This document shows, one piece after another, positions 1-8,556 of a stretch of 55,096 nt of DNA. Origin of the DNA: Candidatus Vogelbacteria bacterium. Lineage in GTDB: Bacteria > Patescibacteria > Paceibacteria > UBA9973 > UBA12445. The stretch covers positions 1-55,096 of the forward strand of contig JACQCW010000047.1 in assembly GCA_016201425.1 (NCBI GenBank). Direction: 5' to 3'. The translations under genes were made by a program, and so were the position numbers. Below the pieces are notes generated by a model. The model was not told the DNA's origin. It saw nothing but the letters and a program-made list of their open reading frames with translations, and made no database searches. Within the stretch, counting starts at the first letter, position 1; each line of letters begins with the position of its first letter.

Positions 1-339
1 GATATCATATTTTTTGATTTTGTGAATCATATCTTTATCTCTTCCCTTCATAAGAGCGGAATACGTTTTTACATGACAAAGGATATGATTCATGCGAAAG
101 CTCTCTTGGTTGATGATTACATTGGCTTGGTTGGTTCAAACAATATAGATGCGATGAGCTTTGATTTCAATGCCGAGGCCGGGGTTACATTTCAAAATAA
201 GGCTATGGTGAGAGATTTAAAAAATATTGTCGATATCTGGAAGGCTGACGCTACACCATTCAGGCATAATGGTCGATTTGAGACTTGGTACTATAGAATT
301 GCAGAATTGGTTGTACACTTTATTCAGCCGGTACTATAG
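1..339 (+). CDS. Phospholipase D / cardiolipin synthase family protein, C-terminal part
   Basis: The 5' end lies outside the window; the frame is open from base 1. The visible 112 residues hold a complete second HKD motif, HAKALLVDD, followed by GSNN, which is the catalytic signature of the phospholipase D superfamily. In cardiolipin synthases this half-site joins two phosphatidylglycerol molecules at the membrane. The tail after the motif (Phe/Glu-rich strand, then a short basic helix) fits a cardiolipin synthase C-terminus. It ends 2 bases before the convergent cysS gene. The family is clear; the exact substrate cannot be told from this fragment. Confidence 0.8.
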   Translation, partial: DIIFFDFVNHIFISSLHKSGIRFYMTKDMIHAKALLVDDYIGLVGSNNIDAMSFDFNAEAGVTFQNKAMVRDLKNIVDIWKADATPFRHNGRFETWYYRIAELVVHFIQPVL

Positions 340-341
340 AA

Positions 342-1772
342 TTATTTTTTTGGAATTAATGTTGTGCCTTCGGGTGTGTCTTTGACTTCATAGCCAAGCT
401 TTTCGATTTTGTCTCGCAGACTATCCGATTCTTGCCAGTTTTTATTCGTTCTTGCGGCGTTTCTCATTTCAAGCAGATTAGTTAATTCTTTGGTACGCGG
501 AATTTCACGCATTTGTTTTGAAAAATCATTAATTTTTCCCTTGAGTGAAAGTCCAAGGACTTCGTCAAATTTAAAAATGGTCGCAAGACTTTTGGGTAAA
601 TCTTTGTTAATTCTTAACATATCCCACATCACGGCGAGGGCTTTGGGCATATTGAAATCATCATTGATTGCTTCGGTAAACTTGTTATTCCAGCCATCGT
701 TAATAATATTAGTTTCATAAAGCTTAACTGCATCATTATAAAATGGATAAAAAATTACAATTAATTTACCAAGTGAGTTGCTGGCCTGTTTAAGTGAGTC
801 CCAGGTAAAATTTAATGGCTGTCGATAGTGGGCGGTGTATGTTAGATATCGAAATGAGAGAGGGTCATATCCTCGCGCAATGATTTCTTCGATTCTGTAT
901 GTATTACCGAGCGATTTACCCATTTTGCCTCCGTCAACCATTAGGAAGCCACCGTGCACCCAATAGTTCACGGTTTTATGATTATAAATAGCTTCATTCT
1001 GTGCTATTTCGTTGGTGTGGTGAACGGGGATTAGGTCAATGGCTCCCGCGTGTATATCGAATAGTTCACCGAGGTATTTTGTGCTCATGGCTGAACACTC
1101 AATGTGCCAACCAGGGAATCCAACCCCCCACGGCGAACTCCATTCCATATGTCTTCGTTCATTTTTTGGCGAGAATTTCCACAGAGCAAAGTCGACTATA
1201 TTTCTTTTTTCAGGGTTTACTTCAATTCTGGCGCCTACTTTAAGTCCTTCAATATCGAGTTTTGCTAATTGCCCATAATATTTTTGTTTACTCGTATCAA
1301 AATAAATTCCATCGGAGGTTTTATAAGTAAAACCTTTATTTTCTAATTGCTTAACCATTTCAATTTGCTCATCGATATGATCGGTTGCTTTACACCAAAT
1401 CTGAGGTTCCTTGATGTTAAGCAGTTTGCACTCACTTTTGTATTTTTCTGTGAAAAAGTCGGCGACTTCCCGAGCTGTCTTTCCCTCCCTCCGTGCGCCC
1501 TTTTCAAGTTTATCTTCCCCCTCATCATTATCACTGACAAGGTGTCCCACGTCAGTGATATTTTGGACGTATCTGACTTTGTATCCATTGTATGTAAAAA
1601 TTCTATTAATCAGGTCGCCCATTATGTATGTACGATAGTTACCGATAGTTGCGTAATCGTAAACAGTTGGACCACATAAGTAAAAGCCAATCTCTTTTTT
1701 GTTGATTGAAACGAATTCCTCTTTCTTTCTCGAAAGAGTGTTATACATATATATTTTGCGATCTAAATCCAT
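342..1772 (-). CDS. cysS: Cysteinyl-tRNA synthetase
   Basis: Class I aminoacyl-tRNA synthetase charging tRNA-Cys, 476 residues, full length for the family. The N-terminal LCGPTVYDYATIGNYRT block carries the first zinc-binding Cys and the HIGH-type motif (here TIGN). The ECSAMS and HHTNE segments supply the other zinc ligands that recognise the cysteine thiol. The KMSKS loop reads KMGKSLGN. The C-terminal DALR-like helical region closes the protein. The start overlaps the stop of the upstream corA gene by 10 bases, so the two are probably one transcript. No Shine-Dalgarno sequence is visible. Confidence 0.95.
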   Translation of the reverse strand: MDLDRKIYMYNTLSRKKEEFVSINKKEIGFYLCGPTVYDYATIGNYRTYIMGDLINRIFTYNGYKVRYVQNITDVGHLVSDNDEGEDKLEKGARREGKTAREVADFFTEKYKSECKLLNIKEPQIWCKATDHIDEQIEMVKQLENKGFTYKTSDGIYFDTSKQKYYGQLAKLDIEGLKVGARIEVNPEKRNIVDFALWKFSPKNERRHMEWSSPWGVGFPGWHIECSAMSTKYLGELFDIHAGAIDLIPVHHTNEIAQNEAIYNHKTVNYWVHGGFLMVDGGKMGKSLGNTYRIEEIIARGYDPLSFRYLTYTAHYRQPLNFTWDSLKQASNSLGKLIVIFYPFYNDAVKLYETNIINDGWNNKFTEAINDDFNMPKALAVMWDMLRINKDLPKSLATIFKFDEVLGLSLKGKINDFSKQMREIPRTKELTNLLEMRNAARTNKNWQESDSLRDKIEKLGYEVKDTPEGTTLIPKK

Positions 1773-2677
1773 TTTTCGTATTTGAAGAGTAGTAGGATAA
1801 AAAATGTTGTTGCACCCATTATGGAAAGGACTATCCAGAATTGATTTTGAGTACCTGCTAGAGGGTTACTAGCAGTATTCATGTCGAGAATCCCTACCAT
1901 TAACGTAAGCGGAAAGGTTAGGAACGACATGATCGTGAGGTTCTTCATAATGCTGTTTGTCTTTGCCGAAAACAAAGAATCATTCGTATTTCGAAGATCC
2001 ATAAGCACCTCCTTATTACTCTCAAGCATCGTCCAAACTCGTTTGTATTCACCAATAATGATCTCTGTGAAGTGATTGAATTTTGTGCCAAGGAGTTTTT
2101 CCTCTTTATCATCAAATGAGTTAAGAATCTCGTGGTGCATTTTGAGAGGCCGCTTGAAATCAATCAGGGCTTTATTAATGTTTGAAAGCACCTGAACCAT
2201 TTTAAGTTCATTGCCAATAAATATTTCCCTTTCAGCTTGTGCCAGATCCCGAGTGACGTGATCTAATTCATGTTCAAGATTATCGTAAAGTTTTTTCATA
2301 ATGTGATAAAAGATATACCCAGAATTATCGGTGTCTTCCGCTTTGTCTAGGATTGATCCTGTCTCAAACGATTTGGAGAGATCGAAAAAGACGTCAATTG
2401 GTTCGTAGTGAGATGTAATTATAAAATTTTTACCTATTACAAAATCTAGTTCTTGCGCAATATCTCTATTACCGCCATGTTTGTATTTGGGAAAGTGCAA
2501 GATGAGATACATATAATTACTGTAAAGGTCGACCTTAGCTCTTTCGCTCGGTCTCGATAGTTCACTAACAAGGAGCGTGTGGAGCTTAAATTCATCAGCA
2601 ACTTGCCTAACCTCTTCTTCGGACGGCAATTCAAGATCGATCCAGTCGACGGTTTTATATTTATGTCTACTTATCAT
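1763..2677 (-). CDS. corA: CorA-family divalent cation transporter
   Basis: Mg2+/Co2+ channel of the CorA/MIT family: 304 residues with a long soluble N-terminal alpha/beta and helical funnel and two transmembrane helices at the extreme C-terminus (about residues 245-265 and 280-300). The loop between the helices, where CorA has the selectivity signature GMN, reads GILDMN, so Gly is replaced by Asp while Met-Asn is kept. The protein ends in the basic KYEKWI typical of CorA tails. The start is the ATG 6 bases downstream of a perfect TATAAT on the minus strand, predicting a leaderless mRNA. Confidence 0.85.
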   Translation of the reverse strand: MISRHKYKTVDWIDLELPSEEEVRQVADEFKLHTLLVSELSRPSERAKVDLYSNYMYLILHFPKYKHGGNRDIAQELDFVIGKNFIITSHYEPIDVFFDLSKSFETGSILDKAEDTDNSGYIFYHIMKKLYDNLEHELDHVTRDLAQAEREIFIGNELKMVQVLSNINKALIDFKRPLKMHHEILNSFDDKEEKLLGTKFNHFTEIIIGEYKRVWTMLESNKEVLMDLRNTNDSLFSAKTNSIMKNLTIMSFLTFPLTLMVGILDMNTASNPLAGTQNQFWIVLSIMGATTFFILLLFKYEKWI

Positions 2678-2683
2678 GATCCA

Positions 2684-2689
2684 ATTATA
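2684..2689 (-). promoter_or_regulatory. -10 box of leaderless corA promoter
   Basis: Minus-strand TATAAT with 6 bases between it and the ATG of corA. Transcription would start at or next to the A of the start codon. Confidence 0.6.
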
Positions 2690-2713
2690 TCATGTGATAA
2701 TTTTACTCTAGTC

Positions 2714-2742
2714 TTGACATAGTTAATCAGTAATGATATGCT
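2714..2742 (+). promoter_or_regulatory. Sigma70-type promoter TTGACA-17-TATGCT
   Basis: Consensus -35 at 2714-2719, 17-base spacer, -10 at 2737-2742. Drives the gene starting at 2802 with a leader of about 50 bases containing a small GCCC/GGGC hairpin at about 2774-2784. Confidence 0.75.
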
Positions 2743-2801
2743 GTCGGGAAACAAGTTCGTTTGCAGTTTAATTGCCCTTAGGGCAGAAAGCGAGGTCCAC
2801 C

Positions 2802-3311
2802 ATGGCTATCAAGCCGAATGGTTTCCAGTTCTCTTCTGGTCCGATCGATCAGGACGGCGGGACGATTCAGGGTGGAGTTCGTGCAACCAAGGAGGAGGCG
2901 CGCGCGAGTCTCGTGCAAGCCTGCGAGGAGTTTATTCGCAGTGCTACCAAGGAGACCACGATGGAGTATGTCTATGGCGATGGGGAAAACCAGTATGTCA
3001 CGCGTGCGCCAGTTCCCGAGCCACTGGAGGGCTACACGGTTGTGGTTTCTCAGGGAATGGATCACCATGGTTGTGAGGATGAGGATTTCTACGCAATTCC
3101 TCAGGGCACGACCTTGGTTCCTCGCAAGGACGGAGTATATCTCGACCATCTGCATATCAAGTTGCAGGGCGAGATTATCTGGGTTCATTTCTGGGAGGTG
3201 GCCGAGGTTGTTTTTCCTTCCGGCTCCATGGAGCTTCGTCAGACAGAGAAGGGGGCACCTGCAGGGTGGGTGTCACTTCCGAACTGGCGAGAGGAGCAGG
3301 CAGATAGTTAA
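2802..3311 (+). CDS. Hypothetical soluble protein, GC-rich class
   Basis: A 169-residue protein that I do not recognise. No signal peptide, membrane helix or cysteine cluster; it alternates acidic and hydrophobic stretches, and the second half (about 70-150) looks beta-rich with paired HH and HLH histidines. The ATG at 2802 is preferred over the in-frame TTG at 2772 because a weak GAGG lies just upstream. Codon use is visibly more GC-rich than in neighbouring corA and argS. It has its own consensus promoter and its own terminator, so it is a single-gene unit. Confidence 0.7.
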   Translation: MAIKPNGFQFSSGPIDQDGGTIQGGVRATKEEARASLVQACEEFIRSATKETTMEYVYGDGENQYVTRAPVPEPLEGYTVVVSQGMDHHGCEDEDFYAIPQGTTLVPRKDGVYLDHLHIKLQGEIIWVHFWEVAEVVFPSGSMELRQTEKGAPAGWVSLPNWREEQADS

Positions 3312-3322
3312 TTGGGCTTTGG

Positions 3323-3352
3323 CCGCCGCATCTATGGATGTGGCGGTTTTTC
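3323..3352 (+). terminator. Rho-independent terminator
   Basis: Ten-base-pair stem (3323-3332 with 3337-3346, one G-U pair), TATG loop, then five T. Follows the gene ending at 3311. Confidence 0.85.
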
Positions 3353-3366
3353 TTGTCCAAAAATCC

Positions 3367-3395
3367 TTGACAGTTAACGTTGTATATGATAAACT
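3367..3395 (+). promoter_or_regulatory. Sigma70-type promoter TTGACA-17-TAAACT
   Basis: -35 at 3367-3372, -10 at 3390-3395, 17-base spacer. Gives a leader of about 90 bases before the GTG at 3495. Confidence 0.7.
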
Positions 3396-3400
3396 AACTG

Positions 3401-3466
3401 GGAATTCAGGCTTATGGCTTGATTAACTGGTCTTTGAATTGAGAAGTTCAAAACTAAAAATTGGTA
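3401..3466 (+). promoter_or_regulatory. Structured 5' leader element (copy 1)
   Basis: Hairpin TCAGGC/GCTTGA with a 5-base TTATG loop, then TCTTTGAATTGAGA. The same hairpin-plus-TTTGAA arrangement occurs in the leaders at 44369 and 45681, with different stem bases that still pair. The box resembles the boxA of ribosomal RNA leaders. Function unknown. Confidence 0.45.
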
Positions 3467-3494
3467 ACGTTCGACAGCAGAAGGAGTGGTTCAT

Positions 3495-3860
3495 GTGATC
3501 AACTTTAAGGAAATCTGGAAAGTCTTTTCGACTGGACACGGAACAGTTCTTGGCATCGATGCGATTTCGCTCTCTGCCATCTTTCGGATCGCGGAGCACG
3601 AGCTTCGTGGCAATTTCCAGGAAGCAACAGACATGCTGCACGGATTCTTGACTCACGAGCCCGTCGTATTGAGGTACGAAGTTACTCCAAAGGAGCTTGA
3701 TGAGTTGATTCAGGAGATCGAGCGAAATACACGTTTTGAAGGAACGGTAGTGTATAATGCCGATGGTCGGCGTCGTTACGAGGACCTTCCGGTTGTCGGC
3801 TTCATGTTGACTGCGAACGGATTCCAAACAGTCACTCTTTCTGATTTCAACAATCAATAA
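3495..3860 (+). CDS. Hypothetical protein, GC-rich class
   Basis: A 121-residue soluble protein of unknown function, rich in acidic residues in the middle (KELDELIQEIE) and ending in an apparent beta strand pair. The start is GTG at 3495: AAGGAG at 3481-3486 sits 8 bases upstream. The ATG one frame over (3493) is followed at once by a stop. It is preceded by a consensus promoter and a structured leader and followed after 34 bases by the next gene of the same class. Confidence 0.65.
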   Translation: MINFKEIWKVFSTGHGTVLGIDAISLSAIFRIAEHELRGNFQEATDMLHGFLTHEPVVLRYEVTPKELDELIQEIERNTRFEGTVVYNADGRRRYEDLPVVGFMLTANGFQTVTLSDFNNQ

Positions 3861-3894
3861 CTCTGACAATTAGTGTCCAAACAAGGAAGATGTC

Positions 3895-4526
3895 ATGCGT
3901 TTCGTAACTGTGATTCTGATCGGTTTGTTTCTGATGATTCCGGTTCTCGCACATGCGCAAGAGGCGCTGCAGGAGCCGGAGGTGATAATTATAGTCCTTC
4001 GGCTGTAGTTCTGATGTGCGCCGAGTCAATGCCCGACCCGCATTTGATTTTTGGACAACTGCAGGGTACGATCGCGGTTGTTCGAAATATGGCCAACATT
4101 CTCCCACTTGCTGGACTCCAGCCGGACTCTATCGATACTGGGAGTGTTGAATATCCGGTAATCAACCAGGGTGCGCGGCTGATCATCGTTCTGGGACACA
4201 CCAACTGTCAGGTTATGCAGAAGGTGGTTGCCAAGTGGAATGAGATCAAAGGCAAGGTCGCACCTATTCCTGGTCCTGGTAACCAGATTCCGCCAGCAAA
4301 CTTGGGCGCGATCTATCAGGTCTTATATCCAGCCGTTACGAAGGCTAATAAGGACAGTGAGGTAGATCTGCTTGGGGCCTCGATCAGGAACAACGTGGCA
4401 AATACCGTTGCCGGTCTAGAAGGCGACACGTTCGTTTTTTCAAAGCTCGTTCAGAGTGGTGAACTCTTGATCGTCGGCGCTGTGTATGATCCAGAAACCC
4501 GAAAGGTTGAACTTCTTGATAAGTAG
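3895..4526 (+). CDS. Secreted beta-carbonic-anhydrase-like protein (single-base frameshift)
   Basis: Read across one frameshift this is about 210 residues. The first frame (ATG 3895, preceded by AAGGAAG) encodes a signal peptide, MRFVTVILIGLFLMIPVLAHA, then runs to a stop at 4006-4008. The second frame continues as a beta-class carbonic anhydrase: MCAESMPDP matches the zinc/Asp/Arg motif (usually CxDSR), VVRN matches the strand after it, and LGHTNC carries the His-x-x-Cys zinc pair. Asp is replaced by Glu and Arg by Met, so activity is doubtful although all three zinc ligands remain. Restoring one G in the GG at 3981-3982 joins the frames. It may be an exported CO2 hydratase-like or binding protein. 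Confidence 0.7.
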
Positions 4527-4537
4527 CTAGTGCTAGT

Positions 4538-4568
4538 CCGGTCTCTCTCGCAGAGATCGGGCTTTTTT
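4538..4568 (+). terminator. Rho-independent terminator
   Basis: Nine-pair stem CCGGTCTCT with AGAGATCGG (one G-U), five-base loop, then six T. Confidence 0.85.
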
Positions 4569-4603
4569 GTTATACTAAATTTACCAATAGTTATATTGGA
4601 TAT

Positions 4604-6669
4604 ATGGAAAATTATAAAAAATCTCTCGAACATATGAGTAAAAATCCCTTAGAGAAATTGAACGCGGAAATAGAGAAGGATATTTTGCGTAAAAAGAAGG
4701 AGGTTGAAGAGAAAAGGGAAAGGAGGGGCTATACTCCGTTTGGCGAGTATTTCATAAACCAACTTAAGACAAAAGTTGTGGAAGCGACCGGCGGTGTAGT
4801 GGCAATTGAAGATTTAGATTTAAGCTTTATTGATAGGCAAAAGTTTGGCGGTGATATTGCGATCAAGATCCCAAAAATTCTTAAAGAACGTGGCAATAAA
4901 GTTTATATTGCAGAAATAGTCCCTAAATTAGTCCAAGGATTACAGGACGCAGTTGTGGGTGAAGGAAAAATAGCAGAGAGAGTGGAGTCGAAGGGGATAT
5001 ACGTTAATGTCTTACTTTCAAATCAGTATCTTTTTGAAAATGTTTGGCAGGTTGAAAAGCTTGGCGCTCGCTTTGGTGAATCAGATGTGTATAAGAAGAA
5101 GCCGGTCGTTGTGGATTACTCGAGCCCAAATGTTGCTAAGCACCTGCATGCTGGCCATATACGTTCGACAATAATCGGCGAAGTTTTGGCTGATCTTTAT
5201 GAGTCTGTAGGGTATACGTCGCATAGATTAAACTATATTAACGACTGGGGCGGAGTCGGCTTTTTACTAGAGGGGTATGAACGGTGGAACGACAAACTTC
5301 CCAAGTTTGAGGCAAAAAATGATGAACTGTATGCTGTGTACAAAATTTATAGACGAGGGGAAAAGGTTTCTCAAGACGAGGAGAGCTTACGGACTACTTT
5401 GGTGAGTTTGGCTCGTTTGTTGAATTTAAAGATCGTTTCAGCGATTTTAAGAACGCTGCGTTAGAAAGGTTTCAAAAATTAGAAAGTGGAGAAGAGATTG
5501 AATTTGATCTTTGGAAAAAGATGAAGGAGTGGAGCCTTGAGGATTTCAACAAATTTTACGATCTTGTAAATATTCATCACGACTATACCTTAGGCGAAAG
5601 CTTTTATGCTGCACGTGGTGATATCCTTGTTCAAGATAAATTATCAAGCGGCGAGATCGTACTTTTTACCGACGAGCTAGCCAAGAACGAGCTCAACTTT
5701 TTGCAAGCTGAGCTTGAGGCTAGCCGAATTACACAAGAGATCTTTACTAGATTGCAGGCTGAAGTTGAGAATGATATCGGTGTCTCTGTTGTACTTTTAA
5801 AAAATCATAAACGATTTTTGGTGAAGAAGTCGAATGGTACAACTCTTTACGCAACGCGAGACTTGGCAGGGATTGAACACAAGGTTGAAACATTCCACCC
5901 GGCGCGCTTGGTATACGAGGTTGGTGGTGAGCAGACAGAATACTTTCGCAATCTTTTCGAGGCCGCTAGGGTTTTGAATTTGGTTGAAAATGAATCAGTT
6001 GACCTAACTCATGTGGCACACGGTTTGTATGTTGATTCGAAAACTGGGAAAAAGCTTTCGAGTCGCGAAGGTGCCGAAAGTGTTGAAAGGTTAATTAAGG
6101 AGTCGATCAAATATTTTAGGGCAAAATATGATCAAAGGAGTAACGAAGAATTTCCATTGTCTGCTGATGAGAAGGATGCAAACGCAAAGAAGCTCGCTGT
6201 AGGTTCGATCGCTTTTAACGATATTAAACAAGACAAAAAGTTCCCAATTGCCTTTGATCAAGATATAGAGAAGAATATTAAATCGTTTGAAGAATCCGGC
6301 GGCGCTTACATTATGTATTCGCTTGCAAGAGCGCGAAGTATTATTAGAAAATCCGATGTTAAGCCCGCCGATGCTATGGTCGGCACGGAGGATTATAAGG
6401 ACCTATCTGAAGATGAGGTGGGCATAACAAAAATGATCGCGGAATATCCACGAGTCATTTTAAAGTCTGCGTCACTCGACAGCCCGTCCATTTTGGCTGG
6501 ATATCTTTTAGACTTGGCCAATGCCTATAATAGTTACTATGAGAAGTATAAGGTGCTCGAGAAGGGCAAACTTTTGTATCCACACAGGCTACTTGTGACC
6601 AACGCTGTTGCCACTGTTTTGGATAATGGCCTCAAGCTTTGCCATGCCGAGGCGCCAGAAATTATCTAA
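4604..6669 (+). CDS. argS: Arginyl-tRNA synthetase (apparent frameshift near 5391)
   Basis: Class I synthetase charging tRNA-Arg. The 5' part (4604 to about 5391) has a lysine-rich N-terminal extension of about 50 residues, the additional N-terminal domain, and the HIGH-type site HLHAGHIRST. The 3' part has the KMSKS-like loop KKLSSREG and a DALR anticodon-binding domain ending EAPEII. The two parts are in different frames. Adding one G to the GG at 5391-5392 changes ...SLR/TT to ...SLR-DYFGEFG and joins them into a normal protein. Since argS is essential, a sequencing or assembly error is the likeliest cause. No Shine-Dalgarno. dnaX starts 1 base after the stop. Confidence 0.9.
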
Positions 6670-6670
6670 A

Positions 6671-7708
6671 ATGTCAGAATTTGTTTTATATCGAAAATAC
6701 AGACCAAAAAGTTTCAGCGAGGTGCTGGGTCAGGAACATATAGTTAAGACCCTTTCGGGCGCAATCAAGCATGATAAGCTCTCGCACGCATACCTTTTTG
6801 CTGGTCCTCGTGGTACGGGCAAGACATCAATTGCTAGGATTTTTGCCAGCGAAATCGGTACATCACAAAACGACCTTTACGAACTCGATGCCGCTTCAAA
6901 CAATGGTGTTGATGATATTCGGAGTCTATGTGACGGCGCTCGAACGTTGCCCTTCGAATCAAAAAAGAAGGTGTATATCATCGACGAGGTCCACATGCTT
7001 TCAAAGGGCGCCTTTAATGCACTCCTCAAAACTCTCGAAGAGCCGCCGGTACACGTCATCTTCATTCTTGCCACGACAGAGCTTAACAAGGTTCCAGACA
7101 CTATTATTTCGCGCTGTCAGATATTTAATTTCAAAAAGCCATCACATGCGGTACTTCGCGAGATGGTGGCGGCAGTTGCCAAGAAGGAGGGTTATACGAT
7201 CGACGACGGCTCGGCCGACTTAGTTGCACTTTTGGGTGACGGATCCTTTCGCGATACACATGGCACATTGCAGAAGATTATTAGCGCCATGTCAGGTAAT
7301 AAGATTAGTATAAAAGATGTCGAAGAAATCACCGGGGCGCCAAGAGTTGAAGTTGTGCAGGGGGTCGTGAGATCAATCCTGGATAAAAATCTACCTGAGG
7401 CACTCAAACTATTACGCCAATCTTCGAAAGACAATATAGACAATAGAGTATTTATAAAGATGCTCATTCACAATATTCGTCTTATTCTCCTTTTGAAATT
7501 TGCCCCTGAGATTAAAGACGATATTTTGGGAGAATTTTCACCAAACGAGGCAAAATTCTTGGCTGAGTATGGTAATCACAAAAATGTGGTTGGGCTCCAC
7601 GGCGTCCTTCGCGAGCTCCTCACTGCTTATGAAGAAACTCGCTGGTCTTACATCGGCGAGCTACCTCTCGAACTTGCCTTAATAAAAATTCTAGGGCAAA
7701 ATAGCTAA
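6671..7708 (+). CDS. dnaX: DNA polymerase III clamp-loader subunit (gamma/tau), minimal form
   Basis: AAA+ ATPase that loads the sliding clamp. 345 residues: Walker A GPRGTGKT (residues 45-52), Walker B/DEVH, sensor 1 in ATTELNKVP, and the arginine finger in SRCQ. The four-cysteine zinc module normally inserted between Walker A and DAASNNGVDDIR is absent: only about 10 residues separate ARIFASEIG from DLYELDAAS. The tau-specific C-terminal domains are also missing. The ATG at 6671 is chosen because it opens directly into the canonical EFVLYRKYRP start; it lies 1 base after argS, implying coupling. Confidence 0.92.
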   Translation: MSEFVLYRKYRPKSFSEVLGQEHIVKTLSGAIKHDKLSHAYLFAGPRGTGKTSIARIFASEIGTSQNDLYELDAASNNGVDDIRSLCDGARTLPFESKKKVYIIDEVHMLSKGAFNALLKTLEEPPVHVIFILATTELNKVPDTIISRCQIFNFKKPSHAVLREMVAAVAKKEGYTIDDGSADLVALLGDGSFRDTHGTLQKIISAMSGNKISIKDVEEITGAPRVEVVQGVVRSILDKNLPEALKLLRQSSKDNIDNRVFIKMLIHNIRLILLLKFAPEIKDDILGEFSPNEAKFLAEYGNHKNVVGLHGVLRELLTAYEETRWSYIGELPLELALIKILGQNS

Positions 7709-7722
7709 TAATAGTTATATAT

Positions 7723-7793
7723 TGGGAGATCGTCTAAAGGTAGGACAGCGGCCTTTGAAGCCGTGAATCTTGGTTCGATTCCAAGTCTCCCAG
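7723..7793 (+). tRNA. tRNA-Gln (anticodon TTG)
   Basis: Cloverleaf can be drawn in full: acceptor TGGGAGA with TCTCCCA, short D arm GTC/GAC, anticodon stem GCGGC/GCCGT with loop CTTTGAA (anticodon TTG, reading CAA and CAG), variable GAAT, T arm CTTGG-TTCGATT-CCAAG, discriminator G. CCA is not encoded and must be added by a nucleotidyltransferase. Confidence 0.95.
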
Positions 7794-7854
7794 TCAGCTT
7801 GAGATAGGTTCTAACTTCGAAGAGCCTCTCCGTTACTTTTTATTTCTAAAATGG

Positions 7855-7860
7855 TAAAAT
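7855..7860 (+). promoter_or_regulatory. -10 box, leaderless promoter
   Basis: TAAAAT with 6 bases to the ATG at 7867. Confidence 0.55.
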
Positions 7861-7866
7861 AGCTCT

Positions 7867-8469
7867 ATGAGAAAAATAGTTGTCTTTATGATGGTCAGCC
7901 TTGATGGAGTCATGCAAGCACCGGGTGGGCCCGAGGAGGATACCTCAGGGGGTTTTAAATATGGAGGGTGGACTGTTCCTTATGCAGATGAGTCTTTTGG
8001 GAAAATATTAAGCGAAGAATTAAGTGTGCCATTTGATTTGCTTTTGGGTAGGAAGACATATGAGATATGGGCTGCGTATTGGCCAAAGCAAACAGGCATG
8101 GTGGCCGATCCGTTTAATAAAGCTAAAAAATACGTAGTATCTAATGAAGTTATGGACGTGGCGTGGAAAGAATCAATTCTTATCCACGATGACGTTGTGG
8201 CTAAAATTAAAGCCTTAAAAGAAGAAGATGGCCCAGTGCTTCACCTGTGGGGCAGCAGCGTGCTTTTGCAAACACTCCTCAAGAATGATCTGGTTGATGA
8301 ACTCCGACTCAGAATCTATCCTGTTACGCTTGGTGCCGGAAAGCGTTTGTTTGGGGAGGGTACAATCCCTGTCGCTTTTAAGTTAGTAGATTCTCAAGCT
8401 TTACCAAGCGGCGTTATTTTAGCCAACTATGAAAGATCTGGTGAAGTTAAAACAGGTTCGTTTGTTTGA
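7867..8469 (+). CDS. Dihydrofolate-reductase/RibD-C-domain family protein
   Basis: 200 residues of the RibD C-terminal/DHFR-like fold, of the YyaP/YwjB type found as stand-alone proteins. Opening RKIVVFMMVSLDGVMQAPGGPEED is the family hallmark; LLLGRKTYEIW and VLHLWGSSVLLQTLLK are the NADPH-binding turns. Members are presumed NADPH-dependent reductases with unknown natural substrate, so a true folate role should not be assumed. Monocistronic, with a TAAAAT box 6 bases before the ATG and no Shine-Dalgarno. Confidence 0.85.
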   Translation: MRKIVVFMMVSLDGVMQAPGGPEEDTSGGFKYGGWTVPYADESFGKILSEELSVPFDLLLGRKTYEIWAAYWPKQTGMVADPFNKAKKYVVSNEVMDVAWKESILIHDDVVAKIKALKEEDGPVLHLWGSSVLLQTLLKNDLVDELRLRIYPVTLGAGKRLFGEGTIPVAFKLVDSQALPSGVILANYERSGEVKTGSFV

Positions 8470-8543
8470 GTATAAATGGTCAGTCATTATTAGTATTCTC
8501 ATTACATATCAACATCAGCGCTTGCATGGGGGTTTATTTTTTG

Positions 8544-8549
8544 TAAAAT
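8544..8549 (+). promoter_or_regulatory. -10 box, leaderless promoter
   Basis: TAAAAT with 7 bases to the ATG at 8557. Confidence 0.55.
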
Positions 8550-8556
8550 ATTGAGC

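Noticed and set aside
2772..2801. Upstream TTG start for the gene at 2802
   Set aside because: Would place the start inside the leader hairpin; the ATG at 2802 has the only Shine-Dalgarno-like bases.
3961..4010. Programmed -1 frameshift in the carbonic-anhydrase-like gene
   Set aside because: No slippery heptamer or following pseudoknot is visible, and a missing G in a GG run explains the break as in other genes here.
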